64,000 nucleotides of DNA from Pseudoalteromonas shioyasakiensis (GTDB lineage Bacteria; Pseudomonadota; Gammaproteobacteria; Enterobacterales; Alteromonadaceae): the NCBI RefSeq assembly GCF_022398475.1, contig NZ_JAKEVM010000001.1, forward strand, positions 99,639-163,638, written 5' to 3'. The position numbers were made by a program, and so were the translations under genes. Under the pieces are notes generated by a model that was not told the DNA's origin, did not search any database, and saw nothing but the letters and a program-made list of their open reading frames with translations. The stretch's first letter is position 1, and every line of letters starts with the position of its first letter. Of the stretch, positions 1 through 9,919 are shown piece by piece.

Positions 1-1028
1 TGCTCAGCGACCAAAGCTGTAGCTGTTGTTAATCTTTGCGCTAACGCCTCAATTATTTGCTCATTGTAATCAGCGTTACCTAATCCGACAGCGAGGTTTC
101 TTAACCAACGTTCGTGGCCAATGCGGCGTATAGGGCTGCCTTCGGTATTTTTAAGAAAGGTTGCTTCATCCCATGCAAATAAAGTCAGTAAGTCTTGATC
201 TTTAAGCTGCTTTCTTGGATGAAAGTCAGCTTCATCGGTAAGCTGACCATAGCGATTCCATGGACAGACTAATTGGCAGTCATCACAGCCATAAATACGA
301 TTCCCTAACAGTGGGCGATACTCTTCTGGAATCGCGCCTTGCAGTTCAATAGTAAGGTAAGAGATACATTTACGGGCATCGACTACATAAGGCTCGACAA
401 TCGCACCGGTTGGGCACAGCGTCATACAGGCAACGCATTTCCCACAGCCTTCAAAGCTATTTTCTTCATCAATAGGGAGCGGTATATCAACAAACAGCTC
501 ACCTAAGAAAAACCAAGAGCCCGCCTCTTTATTGATTAATAAGCTATGTTTTCCACGCCAGCCCAAGCCTGCCTTTTCGGCTAGTTGTCTTTCAAGCACG
601 GGGGCTGAGTCAACAAAGGGGCGAAAACCGAGCTGGCCAACTTGCTGCTCTATTTTTTGGCCTAACTTTTTCAGACGGTTGCGAATTAACTTATGATAGT
701 CACGACCCAATGCATAGCGACTAATGTACGCTTTATCAGTCTGTTTGAGGTTTTTAGCAAAGCTTGCATCAGGCGGCAGGTAGTTCATTTTTACTGAGAT
801 GACTCGCTGCGTGCCAGGTACCAGCTCTGCTGGGCGCGCTCGCTTCATACCATGGGCTGCCATGTATTCCATCTCACCGTGATAGCCTAAATCTAACCAG
901 CGCTGTAGCTGCGCTTCATGCTTCGTTAGGTCAATATCAGTGATCCCGACTTCTGCAAAGCCAAGGTCTTTACCCCATTGCTTTATTTGCAGTGCGAGTT
1001 GTTCATAATCAATAGCGGGTGTTGTCAC
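1..1028 (-). CDS. queG: epoxyqueuosine reductase (partial, C-terminus beyond window)
   Basis: QueG reduces epoxyqueuosine to queuosine in tRNA, the last step of queuosine synthesis, using cobalamin and two 4Fe-4S clusters. The reading frame runs off the left edge, so only about 342 N-terminal residues are present. It starts at a GTG (1028-1026) giving MTTPAIDYEQ. Visible family marks are SRYALGRDYHK, the ferredoxin-like cluster motif CGKCVACMTLCPTGA, and the second motif YGCDDCQLVCPWN. The order and spacing match QueG of about 370-380 residues, so little is missing. It lies downstream of a chemoreceptor gene but is separated from it by a terminator, so it probably has its own promoter. The function call is firm; the start is slightly less sure. 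Confidence 0.93.
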   Translation of the reverse strand, partial: MTTPAIDYEQLALQIKQWGKDLGFAEVGITDIDLTKHEAQLQRWLDLGYHGEMEYMAAHGMKRARPAELVPGTQRVISVKMNYLPPDASFAKNLKQTDKAYISRYALGRDYHKLIRNRLKKLGQKIEQQVGQLGFRPFVDSAPVLERQLAEKAGLGWRGKHSLLINKEAGSWFFLGELFVDIPLPIDEENSFEGCGKCVACMTLCPTGAIVEPYVVDARKCISYLTIELQGAIPEEYRPLLGNRIYGCDDCQLVCPWNRYGQLTDEADFHPRKQLKDQDLLTLFAWDEATFLKNTEGSPIRRIGHERWLRNLAVGLGNADYNEQIIEALAQRLTTATALVAE

Positions 1029-1038
1029 GGTCAATAAA

Positions 1039-1063
1039 AAAGTAGCCAAGAAGCGGCTACTTT
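1039..1063 (-). terminator. terminator of the chemoreceptor gene
   Basis: A 9-bp stem, AAAGTAGCC pairing with GGCTACTTT, has a 7-nt loop. On the minus strand it is followed by a T-run. It sits between the stop of the minus-strand chemoreceptor gene and the start of queG. Confidence 0.75.
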
Positions 1064-1099
1064 AACATAGTTTGACTCAGAGCAGCAGTTAAAAGCCGA

Positions 1100-2338
1100 T
1101 CACACAAAGCGTTTTAACTGCTCTTGGGTTTGTTGGCTCAGTTTGTGTGATTGTTGGCAATCAGCGAGTGATTCATCAATTTGCTGCTTAGCTTGCTCAC
1201 CCAAAGCAACTATTTGCTCAACCGTTTGATGGGTCTGGGTTTGGGTTTGCTCTAGTAAATGCACGGCGCTGACAATCTGTTGTAGTTGTTGTTGGTTTTG
1301 CTCAAATTCGCCAAGCATATTGCTAAAGCCTGTTGAGGTGTTGCTAATGGCAGTTTCAGCTTCACTCGAGTGGCTAATTAACTGCTCAGACTCTTTATTG
1401 GTTTCGCTAACAAGGCTATTCATTTGATTAATAAAGTCACTGATCTGGCGAGTTGCATCGTTAACTTTAACCGATAGCGATCTAACTTCATCGGCAACCA
1501 CCGCAAAACCTCGGCCTGCTTCACCGGCACGTGCCGCTTCGATTGCAGCATTTAGAGCAAGTAAATTGGTTTGATCAGAAAACTCTTCAACCATTTTTAA
1601 AATGGCACGAATGTTCTCGCTGTTTTCTTTAAGGCCAGACACTGTTGCTGAGAAGTTACCCAAAATTTGGCTAATCATCGCGACCTTTTTAACTAATGCC
1701 GATAACTCCGTGGCTGAGTGCTTAACAAAGTTTAAGTGTTCACTATTAACATGGTGCACGCTGTCAGTATTTGCTGAGATATTCTCTAGGCTTGAAGTAA
1801 TTTGGTTGCTTGAATCAGTAATGGTTTGACTGAATTTTATTTGCTGGTGGCTCATTTCTGCGGTTTGCTGCATCGAATGAGTCATCTTTGAACTACTATC
1901 TGCACTGGCTTGTGCACTTTGATAAGTAGTTGCTAATAGGTTTGCTAAATGAACTGTAAAGGTATTGTACTGCTCACTTAAATCACGAAATTCATCGTAG
2001 GTAAAATGCGGTAACTTGGCAGATAAATCGGCATCATGGCGGTTGATTTGCTCAAGTGTATCGCGCATTGCTTGCACTGGGCGCACAATTAAAAAGCGCA
2101 TGTAGAAAATAGTAAAAATAAAGCTCGCGATGATAACAAAGGTCATTAACCAAAATAGTCCCATGCCAGCTTGTTGTTCTGAAAGGCTGCTATAAAGCCA
2201 GATCAAAGTAATGACTTGAAACGCAAACACAAAACCTAAATTACCGACAATTTTACGTGTAAGAGTGTAAAAGAAAGTTTGTTCGATAAAATTGTAAATG
2301 CGCATATAGCTACTCATTAAGGTGTTGTGTTGATTCAT
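1100..2338 (-). CDS. methyl-accepting chemotaxis protein with almost no periplasmic domain
   Basis: This is a 412-residue chemoreceptor. Two membrane segments (about residues 33-51 and 60-81) are joined by a very short loop, so there is no periplasmic ligand domain. A HAMP region follows (about 82-135) and then the MCP signalling coiled coil. The conserved hairpin tip reads [19 protein letters not shown], followed by [14 protein letters not shown], which is the CheA/CheW contact zone. No CheR-binding pentapeptide is visible at the C-terminus, which ends QLKRFV. It probably senses the membrane, an intracellular cue or a partner protein, not an external ligand. A terminator at 1039-1063 ends its transcript before queG. 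Confidence 0.92.
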   Translation of the reverse strand: MNQHNTLMSSYMRIYNFIEQTFFYTLTRKIVGNLGFVFAFQVITLIWLYSSLSEQQAGMGLFWLMTFVIIASFIFTIFYMRFLIVRPVQAMRDTLEQINRHDADLSAKLPHFTYDEFRDLSEQYNTFTVHLANLLATTYQSAQASADSSSKMTHSMQQTAEMSHQQIKFSQTITDSSNQITSSLENISANTDSVHHVNSEHLNFVKHSATELSALVKKVAMISQILGNFSATVSGLKENSENIRAILKMVEEFSDQTNLLALNAAIEAARAGEAGRGFAVVADEVRSLSVKVNDATRQISDFINQMNSLVSETNKESEQLISHSSEAETAISNTSTGFSNMLGEFEQNQQQLQQIVSAVHLLEQTQTQTHQTVEQIVALGEQAKQQIDESLADCQQSHKLSQQTQEQLKRFV

Positions 2339-2401
2339 TTTGGCGTAATTTTTTATTATTCAATGTCACATAATTCAACAGTATAGCTTAGTTTTGTTGA
2401 G

Positions 2402-3100
2402 TTACAGTGACTGCAGTGTCATTTGTGTATGACACGGAAAATTAGTAAAAATACCATCTACGCCATACTCTAGCATTAATTCGATATCTTCCACTTTATC
2501 GACCGTGTAAGCATAAACTTGAAGGCCGCGTTGTTTTGCGTCAGCAACAAACTCATGGTTTATAAAGTTTTTATCTACATGAATGCTATAGGCATGGAGT
2601 TTTTGCGCAAACTCGCTGTAATTAATTGGGATAGAAGCGGTTAGTGCACCAATCTTTACCCACGGCAATTTTTGCTTTAGCCACATCAGTTGATGGTGAT
2701 CGAATGAAGAGACTAGCAAGTTATCCCGAGAAATTTTCCCAGCGCTAACGTTTGATTCTATAAGCTCTACAAATTTATCTAACGAAAAAGTATGTTTAAG
2801 CTCTAAATTAAGTAAAGTTTTATCAGCAACCCAATCGATTGCCTGTTGTAAAGTGGGCACGCACTCGCCATTGCCTGCATCGTATTGTTGAATTTGCTCT
2901 TTTGAGCAGGCGTTTACTTTACCGCGACCAGAGGTTGTACGATCAAGCCAAGTGTCGTGAATAATCATGTAATCATCAAGGCAGCTTTGCACATCAATTT
3001 CGATGCCATCTACTGCTAAATCAACAGCTGCGATAATGGCGCTTTGAGTATTTTCTGGGTAGGTACCACTGGCACCTCTGTGAGCGAATACTTTCATCAT
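2402..3100 (-). CDS. glycerophosphodiester phosphodiesterase (cytoplasmic, UgpQ-like)
   Basis: The 232-residue protein is a GDPD-family TIM barrel that hydrolyses glycerophosphodiesters to glycerol-3-phosphate and an alcohol. The N-terminus carries HRGASGTYPENT, with the catalytic His and the ENT motif, then GIEIDVQ and HDTWLDRTT. The C-terminal part has AYTVDKVEDIELMLEYGVDGIFTNFP. There is no signal peptide, so it acts in the cytoplasm like UgpQ. Its start overlaps the stop of the EamA transporter gene by 4 bases (ATGA type), so the two are translationally coupled. Two tandem ATG codons (3100 and 3097) are both possible starts. Confidence 0.93.
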   Translation of the reverse strand: MMKVFAHRGASGTYPENTQSAIIAAVDLAVDGIEIDVQSCLDDYMIIHDTWLDRTTSGRGKVNACSKEQIQQYDAGNGECVPTLQQAIDWVADKTLLNLELKHTFSLDKFVELIESNVSAGKISRDNLLVSSFDHHQLMWLKQKLPWVKIGALTASIPINYSEFAQKLHAYSIHVDKNFINHEFVADAKQRGLQVYAYTVDKVEDIELMLEYGVDGIFTNFPCHTQMTLQSL

Positions 3101-3963
3101 TGCTTATACCTACGAGTCACTGACCATGTTTCATAAAAAGCGGCACTAATCACCAGTGCGCCACCAATAAGAGTGCTAATTGAAGGTTGCTCATGCAAAA
3201 TTAAAAAAGCGAAAAACGTACCGTATAAAGGCTGCAAACACGATATCAAACCAGCGGTTGAAGCTGATAAGTTTTTTAGGCTTGCTGCAAACAGTGAATG
3301 CGGTGCTGCTGTAAAAATAACTCCTACGGTAATTAATAGCAGCCAATTTATTGTATCAACTTGTAATGGCGGTACTTCGACAAAGGCGCATAGCATAATG
3401 CAGGCGATCCAAGTTTGATAAAGCATGGTTTGTGGGCCGCCATATTGGCTAAAGTAACGCTTGTGAACGATATTTCGAAAAGCAAAAAAGAACGCTGACA
3501 AAATACCAATAGCAATTCCGAGTGTGACATCATTGCCTAAGCTGGCATCAGGAATAAGTAAATAAATACCAAGCATCACCACCAAGGCGCTAAAAATATC
3601 TTTGAGCTGTGGTTTACTGCCATGAAATAAAGGCTCTAAAAATACCGTGATAACAGGGTAAGTAAAAAAGGCAATCATACCGACTGCAATACCTGCTAAT
3701 TGCATACCTGCGAAGTAGGTGAGCCAATGTATTCCAACAGTGATACCAAGTAACAAGGCTATAAGGTAGTCGCGACGCGAGTGAAGCTTAATCGCTTTGT
3801 GTTGAATTGTAAGTAAGATCAGTAAGGCACAGCCTGCAATTGCTGTTCGGTAAACGGTAATATCTAATGCACTTAAGCTGACTAGCTTGGCGAATAATGC
3901 AGTACCACCAAATAGTAGCACTGCAATGTGTAAGTATATTAGGCTCTGTTTGTGCGCCTGCAT
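3097..3963 (-). CDS. EamA/DMT-family transporter
   Basis: This is a drug/metabolite transporter-type permease with about ten hydrophobic segments and two EamA repeats. The second repeat begins near LGNDVTLGIAIGILSAF and ends LIGGALVISAAFYET. I chose the ATG at 3963 because AAGG lies 6 bases upstream. The frame stays open to 4032, but the added 23 residues are hydrophilic and lack a good ribosome site. The protein is then 288 residues, normal for the family. The substrate cannot be told. It overlaps the GDPD gene and lies 87 bases after the spermidine-synthase-like gene, so it may belong to the same transcript. Confidence 0.87.
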   Translation of the reverse strand: MQAHKQSLIYLHIAVLLFGGTALFAKLVSLSALDITVYRTAIAGCALLILLTIQHKAIKLHSRRDYLIALLLGITVGIHWLTYFAGMQLAGIAVGMIAFFTYPVITVFLEPLFHGSKPQLKDIFSALVVMLGIYLLIPDASLGNDVTLGIAIGILSAFFFAFRNIVHKRYFSQYGGPQTMLYQTWIACIMLCAFVEVPPLQVDTINWLLLITVGVIFTAAPHSLFAASLKNLSASTAGLISCLQPLYGTFFAFLILHEQPSISTLIGGALVISAAFYETWSVTRRYKQ

Positions 3964-4050
3964 TACAAACCTTGTTATTGTTGTTATTAACTCTCTTTGT
4001 AACGGTAATCCTTTACTTTGTAAACTCCCCAAATGGGCTAATCCATTCGT

Positions 4051-5577
4051 TTAGTTCCAATATTTCCATCCCTGCAAGTAATAGTGCAGCACATTCGGCT
4101 CATCAAGCGTCGATACTTTTTCATTGTTTGCGCTAATATCCGGCGTGAAAATAAACAATTGTGCGTCATTTTCTGGGCGGTAAAAGCGGGTTTTAACTGG
4201 CAATACTTGTTGGTTTCTGCACATCAAGTTGCAAGCCATAACAAAGCCCCATTCGCCAAAAGAGGGCACATTTAAGTGATAAGGCAAGGTGTGCGCAAAG
4301 CCCGCTGCACTGAGTGTGTTGTTGATAGACCAAAATGCTTGCTTCGCAAAAAATGGACTGGTGGCTTGGGTCACGACAATACCGCTATTTGGTAATCGTG
4401 TTTTTACTAGTTGATAAAACTGCTGACTGTATAGCCGTGCTAGGTTGATTGCTTTTGGATCCGGTAAATCAATAAAAATAATATCGAACAGCTGTTCGCT
4501 TTGCTCAATATACACATAGGCATCTTGATGAATAACAGTCACTTTTGGGTCACGGAGTGAGTGCTTGTTAAGTGTTGTCAGGTTGTGATTAGTTTGCGCA
4601 AGTTTGGCGACTGCGGGGTCTAAGTCGACTAGGGTAATAGATTCTATTTGCGGGTACTTCAAAAGCTCTCTAGCTGCTAAGCCATCGCCACCGCCTAAAA
4701 TTAGAATACGTTTTGCATTACCATGGCGCACCATGGCTGGGTGAATAAGCGCTTCGTGATAGCGATACTCATCAATCGATGAAAACTGTAAGCCACCATT
4801 TAAATAAAGACGAATATCATCTTTATGACGAGTCAGTACAATTTGCTGATAGGGGGTTTGTTCTGAGTGTACTACACGATCATCGTAGATTTGGCTTTGC
4901 CAAAGATGGGTGAGCTGTTTACTAGCAAATAAGCAAAGCACTAATACTGAGCAGACTAAAACTAATGTGAGTCTAAGCACTTTTCGACGATTTGGGCTGA
5001 TATGGTCGATAAAGTACCACAGCAATAACAGCGCAATACTTAGATTCATTAAGCCAAAGCTTAAGGCTGTTTTAAAAACCCCAAGCCAAGGTAAAAATAG
5101 AAAAGGAAACAGTAAAGTCGCAAGCAGGGCGCCAAAGTAGTCAATAGATAACACATTAGCGAGGTTTGCTTTTAGCGCATAATGTTTTTCCATTAGGCGA
5201 CTTAACAGCGGAATTTCTAAGCCAATCAAAATCCCTATTAGCGTAGTGAGTAAAATACTAATTGCTTGCAGTGGTAAACCAAACGCATAGCAGAAATACA
5301 GCAATGGCACACTCAAACCGCCAAGTAGTGCAAGCGCAAGCTCAAAACCAATAAAATACACCAGCAATGGCTTATCAGGCACAAAGCGGGAAAAATAAGA
5401 GCCAACCCCCATTGCTGCCATATAGACGCCAATCGTCAGGGAAAACTGAGTGATGCTATCACCCAAAAAGTAGGCACCAGTGGTTGCGATCAGTAGCTCA
5501 TAGATAATTGAGCAAAGGCCAGCAACAAAAATACTAAACAGTAAAATGTGGCTTTCGCGAATTGATTTATTTACCAC
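4051..5577 (-). CDS. membrane-fused spermidine synthase-like protein (polyamine aminopropyltransferase fold)
   Basis: The N-terminal half holds about seven membrane segments, beginning SHILLFSIFVAGLCSIIYEL. The C-terminal half is a spermidine-synthase Rossmann domain with LNGGLQFSSIDEYRYHEALIHP, ILGGGDGLAARELLKYP, SITLVDLDPAVAKLA and IIFIDLPDP, the SAM/decarboxy-SAM site. The proposed start is a GTG at 5577. GAGG lies just upstream and this start overlaps the upstream gene's stop. A longer frame to 5640 would bury 64 bases inside that gene. This gives 508 residues. Family members usually sit in DUF350 operons and their product is not firmly known, so true spermidine synthesis should not be assumed. 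Confidence 0.88.
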   Translation of the reverse strand: MVNKSIRESHILLFSIFVAGLCSIIYELLIATTGAYFLGDSITQFSLTIGVYMAAMGVGSYFSRFVPDKPLLVYFIGFELALALLGGLSVPLLYFCYAFGLPLQAISILLTTLIGILIGLEIPLLSRLMEKHYALKANLANVLSIDYFGALLATLLFPFLFLPWLGVFKTALSFGLMNLSIALLLLWYFIDHISPNRRKVLRLTLVLVCSVLVLCLFASKQLTHLWQSQIYDDRVVHSEQTPYQQIVLTRHKDDIRLYLNGGLQFSSIDEYRYHEALIHPAMVRHGNAKRILILGGGDGLAARELLKYPQIESITLVDLDPAVAKLAQTNHNLTTLNKHSLRDPKVTVIHQDAYVYIEQSEQLFDIIFIDLPDPKAINLARLYSQQFYQLVKTRLPNSGIVVTQATSPFFAKQAFWSINNTLSAAGFAHTLPYHLNVPSFGEWGFVMACNLMCRNQQVLPVKTRFYRPENDAQLFIFTPDISANNEKVSTLDEPNVLHYYLQGWKYWN

Positions 5578-6385
5578 CTGGGCCGCCTCGTGAACGGAAA
5601 CCTGCACTACCAATACTTTGCTCACGTAATTGTTTATCAACGCTTATTGTGAGGTGGTGATAGGAGTAAACTTGCCAATCTTGCTCTTTGTCACCTTTGC
5701 TATATGCCAAGAAGGAAAAGAAGAGAACGGGTGCTAAAAACAGTAACACAATAGGCCAAACTGAGATACGCGATTCCATTGCTTTTATAGCCTCAGGGTT
5801 TAACTTATTGATTGGTTTATAAGTAATATCAGAGCCTTCACGCTCAGCTTCTAAACGATGCAGCATTACAAATAGGGCTACACCGCCGATGAAACCAGAA
5901 ATCCATAACAGCGGTAGCATAAAATTACTGTTACCTTTGATTGGGATAATACGAAACGTATAACTAAAATGTTCGGCACGCTTATTTGGGCCAAACGTAC
6001 TACTGACGTAGGCGCTATATTGCCCCTTCTTTGGGAAGTGGACATCGTGATGAGTATAATCACGGTACTCAGTCCATTTGCCATCTGAATCGTGTCCGGT
6101 TTCGGCCCAAAGTTCATCAGAGTAACTAAATAAGTAGTTACCATCAGGGTCAAAAATTTCGATATCAATAGCTTTCCAAGAGTTTAAAGGCAGTCTGCCT
6201 TTAATTTCTAAGCGCATCATTTGGCCATCTTCTGGCACTGTAAATAGGTAAGGTTTGTCTTGTCCGTCGTAGTCTTTAAAGTTGCCATATTGGCCACTAA
6301 TAAGTGGCGCTTGTAGATCTGCACGTATCACCAAGCAAACAACAAATGTGATAGCGGCAATAATAAAAAGCTTATAGATGTTCAT
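5567..6385 (-). CDS. membrane-anchored beta-sandwich protein of unknown function in DUF350 operon
   Basis: I do not recognise a named family. The 272-residue protein starts with a membrane segment or signal anchor (about residues 4-22). An extracytoplasmic region (25-155) follows, rich in alternating beta-strands, with NSWKAIDIEIFDPDGNYLFS and WTEYRDYTHHDVHFPKKGQY. Then come a membrane segment (157-177), a short linker, another membrane segment (about 209-228) and a soluble tail ending SRGGPGGK. From memory, the strand pattern resembles the extracytoplasmic part found in DUF4178-type proteins of DUF350/spermidine-synthase loci; this is an inference. It lies 20 bases after the DUF350 gene and its stop overlaps the GTG start of the spermidine-synthase-like gene. 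Confidence 0.75.
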   Translation of the reverse strand: MNIYKLFIIAAITFVVCLVIRADLQAPLISGQYGNFKDYDGQDKPYLFTVPEDGQMMRLEIKGRLPLNSWKAIDIEIFDPDGNYLFSYSDELWAETGHDSDGKWTEYRDYTHHDVHFPKKGQYSAYVSSTFGPNKRAEHFSYTFRIIPIKGNSNFMLPLLWISGFIGGVALFVMLHRLEAEREGSDITYKPINKLNPEAIKAMESRISVWPIVLLFLAPVLFFSFLAYSKGDKEQDWQVYSYHHLTISVDKQLREQSIGSAGFRSRGGPGGK

Positions 6386-6405
6386 CCATTACTCCATAAA
6401 TAAGC

Positions 6406-7254
6406 TTAAATAGCGATAGTGATGATAACAGCAACACAGATTGCAATGCTGCTTTCAATAACCGCAACGGCGGTGTTTTTGTCGTGCATTGCTTGGTCGA
6501 GTGAAATTTTGCTAAAGATAATTTTATCAACGAGGTAACGCACAATTGGTAAAATTAAAAAGCCAAATAATGCGTCAATAAAGAATAAGCTTAAGCTTTG
6601 TTGCCAAGTATGAAAGCCACCAATGAGCGCATGACACAAGATAATAGCTAACGCCAACATAGTGCCTGAAAAGCTAAGTGCAACGGCTTTGTTGCCTTTT
6701 TCGAGCTGTTCATGGAGATTAAAAGCAGTGAGGTGATCATAGCCTTTGGCAAAAATGATCAGCATTAGTTGCCCTAAAAAATAAAACACTATGGCAGATA
6801 ACCAGCTGCCTTCACCGGTTAATGCGCCACCAATGATCAGTGCTGCGGCCATATAGTTTGCTGCTTGTACTAAGCCCACAGCCTCATTTTGTTGGTTAAT
6901 TAATTGCTCTTGGTTACAGAACAAGCGCAGCAGTAATTTGTCATTTAAAATACGTGAGCAGGTTAGCAGCACCATACCTAATACACTGTACAGTGATACA
7001 TTCATCAAATCTCTTAGTAAACCTTGGCTAGGTCCAGCTAAAACAAAACCATAAATAATGGTAATTGCCCCTAAGTAGCCGCCAATAGATAAACCCAAGG
7101 CACTGTTGGCATTATCGGTTAATTGGCTGGTGGTGTTATAAGGGGTTGCTAAGTTATACGACAGTTTTGCAACCGCTATGATCGCAATGAACAGACCAAT
7201 ATAGGCGCTGTTGTAGGCCATCGTTGCGAGGTAGTGGGTTAAGTTAATATCCAT
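6406..7254 (-). CDS. DUF350 family membrane protein (YjfL-like)
   Basis: This 282-residue protein is almost entirely hydrophobic, with about seven or eight membrane segments arranged as two similar halves (about 15-145 and 150-282), as in DUF350/YjfL proteins. The first half has SALGLSIGGYLGAITIIYGF and the second VALSFSGTMLALAIILCHAL, the repeated element of the family. It is the first gene of the minus-strand operon that includes the beta-sandwich and spermidine-synthase-like proteins. Its promoter should lie in the 181-base gap shared with the divergent rnr gene. The family's molecular function is not established. Confidence 0.85.
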   Translation of the reverse strand: MDINLTHYLATMAYNSAYIGLFIAIIAVAKLSYNLATPYNTTSQLTDNANSALGLSIGGYLGAITIIYGFVLAGPSQGLLRDLMNVSLYSVLGMVLLTCSRILNDKLLLRLFCNQEQLINQQNEAVGLVQAANYMAAALIIGGALTGEGSWLSAIVFYFLGQLMLIIFAKGYDHLTAFNLHEQLEKGNKAVALSFSGTMLALAIILCHALIGGFHTWQQSLSLFFIDALFGFLILPIVRYLVDKIIFSKISLDQAMHDKNTAVAVIESSIAICVAVIITIAI

Positions 7255-7435
7255 ATAATTATGTTAGCTTGTTGTTATTTTCCGAAAATATTAACACAGA
7301 GTGTTTGTTGCAAAGAATATCAAAGCTTCATTTTTGGCAGAATTAATCAATTTCTTAAAAGTTTCATAGCTTTTGCCTGTCTCATTGTTAGGTTATGGGT
7401 TAAAATAACAACATAACCAACTAACAAGATAGTGA

Positions 7436-9919
7436 ATGTCAAAACAGGATCCCAATCTCAGTCGAGAACAAGAAAAGTACGAAAACCCCGTCCCTAGCCG
7501 TGAGTTTATACTTACTCATTTAGAATCTCGCGCCAAACCAGCAAACTTCACACAACTTTGTGACGAATTACATGTGAATGATACAGAGCGTCAAATTGCG
7601 TTCAAACGTCGTTTACGTGCTATGGAACGCGATGGTCAACTGTATTTCAATAAGTTTAAATGCTACGCATTGATTGATGAATCTGGGCTAGTTAAAGGCA
7701 AGGTCATTGGTCATCGTGACGGATTCGGCTTTTTAGAAGTTGAAGGTGAGAGTAAAGATTGGTTTATCGCAAAGCACCAAATGAATATGGTGTTGCACGG
7801 TGACATTGTGCTTGCTAAAGGCAATCGCAAAGGCTCAAGTGGCAAATGCGATGCACGCATCATTAAGGTATTAACCAATGAACGTGCACCGATTGTTGGC
7901 CGCTATTTTGTTGAGCATGGTATTGCTGTTGTTGTGGCTGAAGACCCACGCATAACGCAAGATATTATGATACTACCGGGTAGTGAAAATGGCGCGCGCC
8001 ACAACCAAATGGTGCAGGTGCAAATTACCCAAAACCCAAGCCGACATATGAATGCGGTAGGCAAAGTCACTGAGGTACTGGGTGAGCACTTAGCACCGGG
8101 TATGGAAATTGAAGTTGCACTACGCAATCACGATATTCCTCACGTTTGGCCAGAAGCGGTTGAAAAGCAAGTTGCTCATTTAGGTGAGTTTGTTGATGAA
8201 CAAGCAAAGCAAGGTCGCGTTGATTTACGTGACTTACCGCTAGTTACAATCGACGGTGAAGATGCCCGAGACTTTGACGATGCCGTTTATTGTGAGCGCA
8301 AACCATCAGGTGGTTGGCGTTTATGGGTGGCTATTGCCGATGTGTCGCACTACGTAGGAATGAACACGCCTCTGAATAAAGAAGCGATTGAACGTGGTAA
8401 CTCAGTATACTTCCCTGAGCAAGTTATTCCGATGCTGCCAAAAGTGCTATCGAATGGCTTGTGCTCATTGAACCCAGAAGTTGACCGTTTATGTATGGTT
8501 GCTGAGATGACGGTGTCAGAAGCGGGTAAGTTGTCTGGGTATAAATTTTACGAAGCGGTGATGAATTCACACGCTCGTTTTACCTACACCAAAGTGAATG
8601 CGATTTTACAAGGCGATGAAAAGCTACGTGAAGAGTACGCTAAAATGGTGCCACATTTAACTGACTTACAGCAAATGTACATGGCACTTAAAGCTGCTCG
8701 CCAAGAGCGTGGTGCGATTGAGTTTGAAACCTTAGAAACGCGCTTTGTGTTTAATGCACATCGTAAGATTGAATCAATTGTGCCTGTGGTTCGCAATGAT
8801 GCGCACAAACTTATCGAAGAGTGCATGATTTTAGCGAACGTATCGGCAGCCCGATTATTAGAAAAGCACGAGGCGAGTGCGCTTTATCGTGTGCATGATG
8901 AGCCTGATGCCGAAAAGCTTGGTTTCTTCAGAAACTTTTTATCAGAGCTTGGTATCGAAACTGCGATTTCTGATGAGCCAACACCAAAAGAAATAACCCA
9001 AGTGTTAGCTAAATTAGGCGACCGCCCAGAAGCTGAGCTTATTCAAACCATGTTGCTCCGTTCAATGAAGCAAGCGGTTTATCAGCCAGATAACATTGGC
9101 CACTTTGGTTTAGCTTTACCAGCCTATGCCCACTTTACATCGCCAATTCGTCGTTACCCTGATTTAGTGGTGCACCGTGCAATTAAAGCGGTACTTAAAG
9201 CGCAAGGTCAGCAAACATCGGGTGAGTATGCCTACACTGATGACGAAGTTGATATTTTAGGTGAGCAGTGTTCAACCACTGAACGCCGTGCTGATGATGC
9301 GACTCGCGAAGTAGCAGATTGGCTGAAATGTGAATTTATGCAAGACCATGTTGGTGACGAATTTGGTGGGGTGATCTCATCGGTAACTAACTTTGGTTTA
9401 TTTGTACGCTTAGACGATTTACAAATCGACGGCATGATCCATGTAACTAACCTGGGCAATGAGTACTTCCATTACGATGGTGCTAAGCATTGCTTGATTG
9501 GTGAACAAACTCACACTGTTTATCGTTTAGGCGATAAACTAACGGTTCAGGTGTCATCTGTCAGTCTTGACGAGCGACGCATAAACTTAGTGTTAGCAGG
9601 TGAAGCGCAACAAGACCGTTATGCGCGTCGTCGTGGCCGTAGTGCCCCTGCAAAACCAAGTGTTCGTGCCCAGCTTAAAGCAGGTAAAATTCCTGGTAAA
9701 AAAGCGCAGTCAGGCAGCTTTGAGGCAAAATCAGGCGACAAAGAGAATGAAAAACGTGGCAAGTCTTCATCTTCTAAAGGGCGTAAAAAGCCTAATAGTA
9801 AACAAGCTGATGCTGTAAAAGCTGGCAAAAAGAAGAGTAAGAAAAAAGCCACCAAAAAGGCAAAAAGACCGGGTAAGAATGCCCGTAAACGTAATGGCCG
9901 AGGAGCAAATAATACGTGA
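7436..9919 (+). CDS. rnr: ribonuclease R
   Basis: RNase R is a 3'-5' exoribonuclease that degrades structured RNA. The 827 residues follow the family order: N-terminal winged helix (about 25-85), cold-shock/OB domains (85-250), RNB catalytic domain (about 262-590), S1 domain (about 645-730) and a long Lys/Arg-rich tail (735-827). The catalytic acidic cluster [14 protein letters not shown] is visible, with the key Asp residues in 276-282. [17 protein letters not shown] lies near the end of the RNB domain. The length fits RNase R and is longer than RNase II. Its stop overlaps the start of rlmB (GTGA), the conserved rnr-rlmB arrangement. Confidence 0.97.
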   Translation: MSKQDPNLSREQEKYENPVPSREFILTHLESRAKPANFTQLCDELHVNDTERQIAFKRRLRAMERDGQLYFNKFKCYALIDESGLVKGKVIGHRDGFGFLEVEGESKDWFIAKHQMNMVLHGDIVLAKGNRKGSSGKCDARIIKVLTNERAPIVGRYFVEHGIAVVVAEDPRITQDIMILPGSENGARHNQMVQVQITQNPSRHMNAVGKVTEVLGEHLAPGMEIEVALRNHDIPHVWPEAVEKQVAHLGEFVDEQAKQGRVDLRDLPLVTIDGEDARDFDDAVYCERKPSGGWRLWVAIADVSHYVGMNTPLNKEAIERGNSVYFPEQVIPMLPKVLSNGLCSLNPEVDRLCMVAEMTVSEAGKLSGYKFYEAVMNSHARFTYTKVNAILQGDEKLREEYAKMVPHLTDLQQMYMALKAARQERGAIEFETLETRFVFNAHRKIESIVPVVRNDAHKLIEECMILANVSAARLLEKHEASALYRVHDEPDAEKLGFFRNFLSELGIETAISDEPTPKEITQVLAKLGDRPEAELIQTMLLRSMKQAVYQPDNIGHFGLALPAYAHFTSPIRRYPDLVVHRAIKAVLKAQGQQTSGEYAYTDDEVDILGEQCSTTERRADDATREVADWLKCEFMQDHVGDEFGGVISSVTNFGLFVRLDDLQIDGMIHVTNLGNEYFHYDGAKHCLIGEQTHTVYRLGDKLTVQVSSVSLDERRINLVLAGEAQQDRYARRRGRSAPAKPSVRAQLKAGKIPGKKAQSGSFEAKSGDKENEKRGKSSSSKGRKKPNSKQADAVKAGKKKSKKKATKKAKRPGKNARKRNGRGANNT

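Noticed and set aside
3963..4032. Upstream extension of the EamA transporter start
   Set aside because: The extra 23 residues lack a ribosome site and are hydrophilic, while the ATG at 3963 has AAGG at good distance.
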